Below are positions 60,393 to 64,000 of a stretch of DNA of 64,000 bases, in pieces. Made by a program: the position numbers and the translations under genes. Under the pieces are notes generated by a model that ran no database searches, was not told where the DNA came from, and saw only the letters and a list, made by a program, of their open reading frames with translations. The DNA is taken from positions 62,001-126,000 of the forward strand of contig NZ_JABAHZ010000004.1 of NCBI RefSeq assembly GCF_012641265.1, in the 5' to 3' direction. This stretch comes from Chitinophaga eiseniae. GTDB taxonomy: Bacteria; Bacteroidota; Bacteroidia; Chitinophagales; Chitinophagaceae. The first letter of the stretch is position 1. Every line of letters begins with the position of its first letter.

Positions 60393-61457
60393 TTAACGGC
60401 CCCCTCTGGAAGGACGGCTGTAACCACCGCCTCCGCCACCGCCGGAGTTACCACCACCTCCGCCGCCGCCAACACGACCACTACCACCGGAAGGAGGAGA
60501 GTAGCTAGGCTGACTAGGTGCAGGTCTGCTGTATTCTACACGCTGTGGACGGGAATAATTACCACCGCTATTGTTGTTGCTTGGATAATTGTTATAGTTG
60601 CCGGAAGGACGGGAAATAACGGGTCTTTCAGAGTTGCTCTGTTGGAAAACTCTGCGGGGTCTGTCACCTGATGGGTTTACATAACCACCGTTACCATTGC
60701 CATTCACCGGTTGTAAAGTACCGCTGCGGGAAGGACGGGAATAACCGCCGTTACCGCTGCCGCCTACCACACCGCCGCCGCTGGTATAGCTGGCCCTTGG
60801 AATTCTTTCACCGCTGGATCTTACCGGGCCGTAGGAGTTAGAAGGACGGCTGGTGTAATAACCACCACCATGTCCCCAGTATCCACCGCCATGGCCCCAA
60901 TAACCACCACCATAATAAGGGTAGCCACCATAGTAGTAAGAAGGCCAGTAACTGCCAATGTAAGGATACCCCCAACCACCATAAAAACTGGTAGCCCATG
61001 GGCTATAGTAGCCGCCACCCCAGCCCCAGCCTAAGCCCAGGCTCAGAGATGGACCGTAAAAGCTGCTGTATGGACTGTAACCTAAGCCAAATCCGCTGCC
61101 CCAGCCCATACCATAGCTGCCGAAATACATGTTGGACGCCGCATTGTAACCATCCCAGTAACCACCGGAATAGCTGCTGCCACTGCTGCCAAATCTGTTT
61201 AAACGACGCTGGTAATCGCCCTGGTCATCGTCATAGGTCACATAGGTACCTTCATCCTGTACACCTTCTACATAAGTACCATCATTCTCATCCTGGCGGC
61301 TGTTGCCGTTGGATCCGTTGTTGGAGGCATAGGAGCCCTGCTGCTGCTGACGCGGAGAATAGTAAACATCATCCGGGGTCTGAGCCGTTTTATATGTGCT
61401 GGAACATGCCCCCAACGCGAGCGATGCTGCCAGTCCCATGTATAATATAGGCTTCAT
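60393..61457 (-). CDS. Gly/Tyr/Ser-rich low-complexity lipoprotein
   Basis: A 354-residue predicted lipoprotein: signal MKPILYMGLAASLALGAC with lipobox LGAC at about 15-18. After an acidic stretch (VEGVQDEGTYVTYDDDQGDY) comes a long segment rich in Gly, Tyr, Trp and Ser (for example YWGHGGGYWGHGGG), then a Ser/Pro/Arg-rich part and a poly-Gly C-terminus. No folded domain is recognisable. The composition resembles structural or adhesive surface proteins. Similar genes occur between porin-like and proS genes in relatives, by memory, which I cannot verify here. The strongly repetitive base sequence might cause length variation. Confidence 0.8.
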   Translation of the reverse strand: MKPILYMGLAASLALGACSSTYKTAQTPDDVYYSPRQQQQGSYASNNGSNGNSRQDENDGTYVEGVQDEGTYVTYDDDQGDYQRRLNRFGSSGSSYSGGYWDGYNAASNMYFGSYGMGWGSGFGLGYSPYSSFYGPSLSLGLGWGWGGGYYSPWATSFYGGWGYPYIGSYWPSYYYGGYPYYGGGYWGHGGGYWGHGGGYYTSRPSNSYGPVRSSGERIPRASYTSGGGVVGGSGNGGYSRPSRSGTLQPVNGNGNGGYVNPSGDRPRRVFQQSNSERPVISRPSGNYNNYPSNNNSGGNYSRPQRVEYSRPAPSQPSYSPPSGGSGRVGGGGGGGNSGGGGGGGYSRPSRGGR

Positions 61458-61672
61458 TTGAAATATATTTTAAGCGTGATTCGTGTAGTAAATTTACTTC
61501 TTTTTAACGGATTTAATAGTCAGAAAGTTACAATAACACAGACGACTATATAATATTTTGTGATAACTGTTTGCACAGTTATGTTTTTCATCTATGTTTG
61601 TGGCATTTTCTTCTTACGTAAAATTCGACAAAAACTAAGCCAATTCAGCCTTTATCAGCCGGCTGGGATAGT

Positions 61673-61680
61673 TATTTTTG
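61673..61680 (+). promoter_or_regulatory. Candidate -7 box before proS
   Basis: TATTTTTG matches TAnnTTTG 61 bases before the proS ATG. A partner -33 element is not evident. Confidence 0.3.
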
Positions 61681-61741
61681 ACAGGATAAATTGATGCGTA
61701 ATTAGTTTAGAACTAACGATATATAAATAGGTATAATTTTT

Positions 61742-63217
61742 ATGAGTAAAGAGATTACAGCCCGCTCGGAAGACTATTCAAAATGGTATAACGACCTGGT
61801 ATTGAAAGGCGGACTGGCAGACTACTCTGCCGTGCGGGGATGTATGGTGATTAAACCATACGGCTTTGCATTATGGGAAGCAATGCGCGACGTACTGGAT
61901 CGCAAATTCAAGGAAACCGGCCACCAGAACGCATATTTCCCGCTGTTCATCCCCAAAAGCTTTTTAAGTAAGGAAGCCGCCCACGTAGAAGGCTTCGCAA
62001 AGGAATGCGCCGTAGTAACACACTACCGCCTGAAAAATGATCCAAATGGCGGCGGCGTCGTAGTAGACCCCGAAGCTAAACTGGAAGAAGAACTCATCGT
62101 TCGCCCTACGTCCGAAACTATTATCTGGAATACTTATAAAGACTGGATTCAATCTTACCGCGATCTGCCGCTGCTCATTAACCAATGGGCCAACGTAGTG
62201 CGCTGGGAAATGCGCACCCGCCTGTTTCTCCGCACCGCCGAATTCCTCTGGCAGGAAGGCCACACCGCCCACGCTACCGCGGAAGAAGCCATCGCGGAAA
62301 CAGAACAGATGCTCGACGTATACGCCGACTTCGCAGAAAACTTTATGGCCGTTCCCGTGATCCGTGGCGTGAAATCACCCAGCGAAAGATTTGCCGGCGC
62401 AGTAGAAACCTATTGCGTGGAAGCCCTCATGCAGGATGGTAAAGCCTTACAGGCCGGTACCTCCCACTTCCTCGGTCAAAACTTCGCCAAAGCCTTCGAT
62501 GTACAGTTTTCCAATAAAGAAAATAAACTGGAACACGTATGGGCTACCTCCTGGGGCGTATCTACCCGCCTCATCGGCGCACTCATCATGGTACACAGCG
62601 ATGATGAAGGACTGGTACTGCCACCTAAAATAGCACCTGTCCAGGTAGTGATCGTGCCTATCTATAAAGGCGCAGATCAGAAAGCCGGCCTCGATGAAAA
62701 GGTGAACGTGATCGTGAAAGAACTGAGAAACGCCGGTATCATCGTGAAATACGACGACTCCGACAACTCCCGCCCAGGTTGGAAATTCGCAGAATACGAA
62801 ATGAAAGGTGTTCCCGTTCGTATCGCCATCGGTGCAAGAGATCTTGAAAATAATAGCGTGGAAGTGGCCCGCAGGGATACAAAAGAAAAAATGAGCATGT
62901 CGCTCGACGGACTACCAGCCCGCATCAAAGACCTGCTCGACGAAATACAACTCAACCTCTTTAATAAAGCTAAAACTTACCGCGACAGCCACATTACCCG
63001 GGTAGATACCTTCGATGAAATGGTGAAAGTGCTGGATGGAAAAGGTGGCTTTGTATCTGCTCACTGGGACGGTACCGCCGAAACAGAAGAACAGATCAAA
63101 GAACGCACGAAAGCGACCATTCGCTGCATCCCGCTGAATAACCCGCAAGAAGCAGGTACCTGTATCCTGACCGGTAAGCCTTCCAAAGAAAGGGTGTTGT
63201 TCGCAAGAGCATATTAA
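61742..63217 (+). CDS. proS: Prolyl-tRNA synthetase, eukaryote/archaea-like short type
   Basis: A 491-residue class II aminoacyl-tRNA synthetase charging tRNA(Pro) with proline. Motif 1 lies around GFALWEAMRDVLDRKFKETG, motif 2 around VRWEMRTRLFLRTAEFLWQEGH, with VRPTSETIIW before it and the anticodon-binding domain after about residue 290 (VQVVIVPIYK). It is the shorter ProRS class lacking the inserted (INS) editing domain of the long bacterial type, and matches the archaeal/eukaryotic-like form. The free-standing ProXp-ala-like protein at 49.0-49.6 kb can supply editing in trans. A long palindrome follows the stop. Confidence 0.95.
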   Translation: MSKEITARSEDYSKWYNDLVLKGGLADYSAVRGCMVIKPYGFALWEAMRDVLDRKFKETGHQNAYFPLFIPKSFLSKEAAHVEGFAKECAVVTHYRLKNDPNGGGVVVDPEAKLEEELIVRPTSETIIWNTYKDWIQSYRDLPLLINQWANVVRWEMRTRLFLRTAEFLWQEGHTAHATAEEAIAETEQMLDVYADFAENFMAVPVIRGVKSPSERFAGAVETYCVEALMQDGKALQAGTSHFLGQNFAKAFDVQFSNKENKLEHVWATSWGVSTRLIGALIMVHSDDEGLVLPPKIAPVQVVIVPIYKGADQKAGLDEKVNVIVKELRNAGIIVKYDDSDNSRPGWKFAEYEMKGVPVRIAIGARDLENNSVEVARRDTKEKMSMSLDGLPARIKDLLDEIQLNLFNKAKTYRDSHITRVDTFDEMVKVLDGKGGFVSAHWDGTAETEEQIKERTKATIRCIPLNNPQEAGTCILTGKPSKERVLFARAY

Positions 63218-63221
63218 GATC

Positions 63222-63297
63222 GTTTATTCCCTTATGGGCGTATTTTATTATATTGGCTATATTCCTTGTAATAAAATACGCCAGTAGGGGAATAAAC
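63222..63297. repeat. Long imperfect palindrome after proS
   Basis: Arms of 29 bases (63222-63250 with 63269-63297) pair with three mismatches around an 18-base loop, only four bases after the proS stop. It likely acts as a terminator, but its stem length far exceeds a normal one. Confidence 0.75.
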
Positions 63298-63344
63298 AAC
63301 TTTTCGTATATCCCTATTGGACAATAAATCAATAAAATGATCCA

Positions 63345-64000
63345 ATGCCCTTGAACCGTTTTATAATGTTATGGGCGCTGGTCTTCTTCTGTAAGGTTAC
63401 CACATGCATGGGGCAGGGGCTCATGATCCGTAACTATAATGTGAAGGATGGACTGGCCAACGCTACTGTTTATGCTGCCGTGCAGGATAAAGACGGTTTC
63501 ATATGGTTTGCTACACCCACCGGCGTCAGTAAGTTTGACGGGAAAAGATTCCGCAACTACACCAAAAAAGATGGACTCACCGACAATGATGTTACTAAAC
63601 TGGCCGCCGATTCCAAAGGACGGGTATGGTTTTTTACCCTCAATGGAAAACCCTCTTTCTACGACAAACCACTCATTCACAGCGAAGAAAATGATTCATC
63701 ACTGATCTTCAACAGTCGTAGACACTACATGCAGTACGCCTTCGACGGAAAAGGCGGCTACGTTTGGTTTCTCAATACCAACAACCGGATCATCATGTAT
63801 TCGGGTAAGGAAACTTCCTATATACCGGGTACATTCGACCTCTTTCACATGATGCGCAACGATAGCATCTATCATCCGTTGCAGCCGTCTTTTCATCTCG
63901 ATGGACTGGCAGATCTGAACAACTCTACCCAGAAAGTATTTCCCGTATGCCCGTTGCCGTTAGATGATTCCTCGCTGCACACCCGTATCATTGATAAAGC
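63345..64000 (+). CDS. Two-component regulator propeller sensor protein, N-terminal part
   Basis: The reading frame is open from the ATG at 63345 to the window end (218 codons), so the C-terminal part is missing. A signal-like hydrophobic segment (FIMLWALVFFCKVTTCMGQG) is followed by NYNVKDGLANATVYAAVQDKDGFIWFATPTGVSKFDG, the classic first Reg_prop/periplasmic propeller repeat, and a second one (KDGLTDNDVTKLAADSKGRVWFFTLNG). In Bacteroidota such proteins are usually sensor histidine kinases or hybrid two-component systems; which one applies cannot be seen here. It is preceded by proS and its palindrome. Confidence 0.85.
   Translation, partial: MPLNRFIMLWALVFFCKVTTCMGQGLMIRNYNVKDGLANATVYAAVQDKDGFIWFATPTGVSKFDGKRFRNYTKKDGLTDNDVTKLAADSKGRVWFFTLNGKPSFYDKPLIHSEENDSSLIFNSRRHYMQYAFDGKGGYVWFLNTNNRIIMYSGKETSYIPGTFDLFHMMRNDSIYHPLQPSFHLDGLADLNNSTQKVFPVCPLPLDDSSLHTRIIDK

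Noticed and set aside
60821..61018. Extra frames in the Gly-rich lipoprotein gene
   Set aside because: They arise from the repetitive GGN-rich sequence read in another frame on the same strand.

Overview
The window reads as chromosomal DNA from a Bacteroidota bacterium, most likely family Chitinophagaceae (Chitinophaga or a close relative). The evidence is three ECF sigma / FecR / SusC / SusD loci whose SusC proteins carry STN domains, DUF4843, PKD-like and TlpA lipoprotein/thioredoxin genes, several TAnnTTTG-like -7 boxes, and A-rich leaders without clear Shine-Dalgarno sites. The species cannot be fixed from sequence alone.

Region 1 (1-18 kb) is mixed chromosome. It holds the tail of an ECF sigma factor, an alpha/beta hydrolase, an F420-reductase-like oxidoreductase, an SF1 helicase, DoxX-like membrane proteins, an unrecognised gene pair (4612-6191), and an ECF42-type sigma operon (carboxymuconolactone decarboxylase, DGPF/YCII protein, sigma factor, DoxX). 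These are followed by an M1 peptidase, two AraC regulators, a serine hydrolase, a TonB-dependent receptor divergent from an AraC gene, and DinB and DUF1330 proteins.

Region 2 (18-49 kb) holds three head-to-tail nutrient-uptake loci, each starting sigma, fecR, susC, susD. Locus A (18.0-30.7 kb) adds a GH2 and a GH95-like enzyme, so it looks like a polysaccharide utilisation locus for a galactose/fucose-type decorated glycan. Locus B (31.0-37.9 kb) is a bare paralogue of A. Locus C (38.1-48.9 kb) adds DUF4843, PKD-like and TlpA proteins and has no glycosidase. In each locus the STN domain of SusC should signal through the membrane anti-sigma FecR to the sigma factor. A hairpin lies between fecR and susC in all three.

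Region 3 (49-52.5 kb) contains the most unusual structure. An AT-rich segment of about 2.2 kb, with a DUF998 membrane protein, a DUF1801 protein and a decayed tyrosine recombinase, is bounded by a 12-bp direct repeat. One copy is the 3' end of a tRNA-Leu(CAG) gene and the other is a displaced tRNA tail that still sits beside a terminator. I read this as the relic of a small tRNA-targeted integrative element.

Region 4 (52.5-64 kb) is housekeeping and rich in tRNA biology: dapD, a GT4 glycosyltransferase, a TsaC/Sua5 protein, cca, a pRiA4b ORF-3-like protein, miaA, a FadL-type porin, a Gly/Tyr-rich lipoprotein, a ProRS of the short type, and the start of a propeller-type sensor. A free-standing ProXp-ala-like deacylase (49.0-49.6 kb) complements this ProRS. 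Several intergenic gaps hold unusually long near-perfect palindromes.
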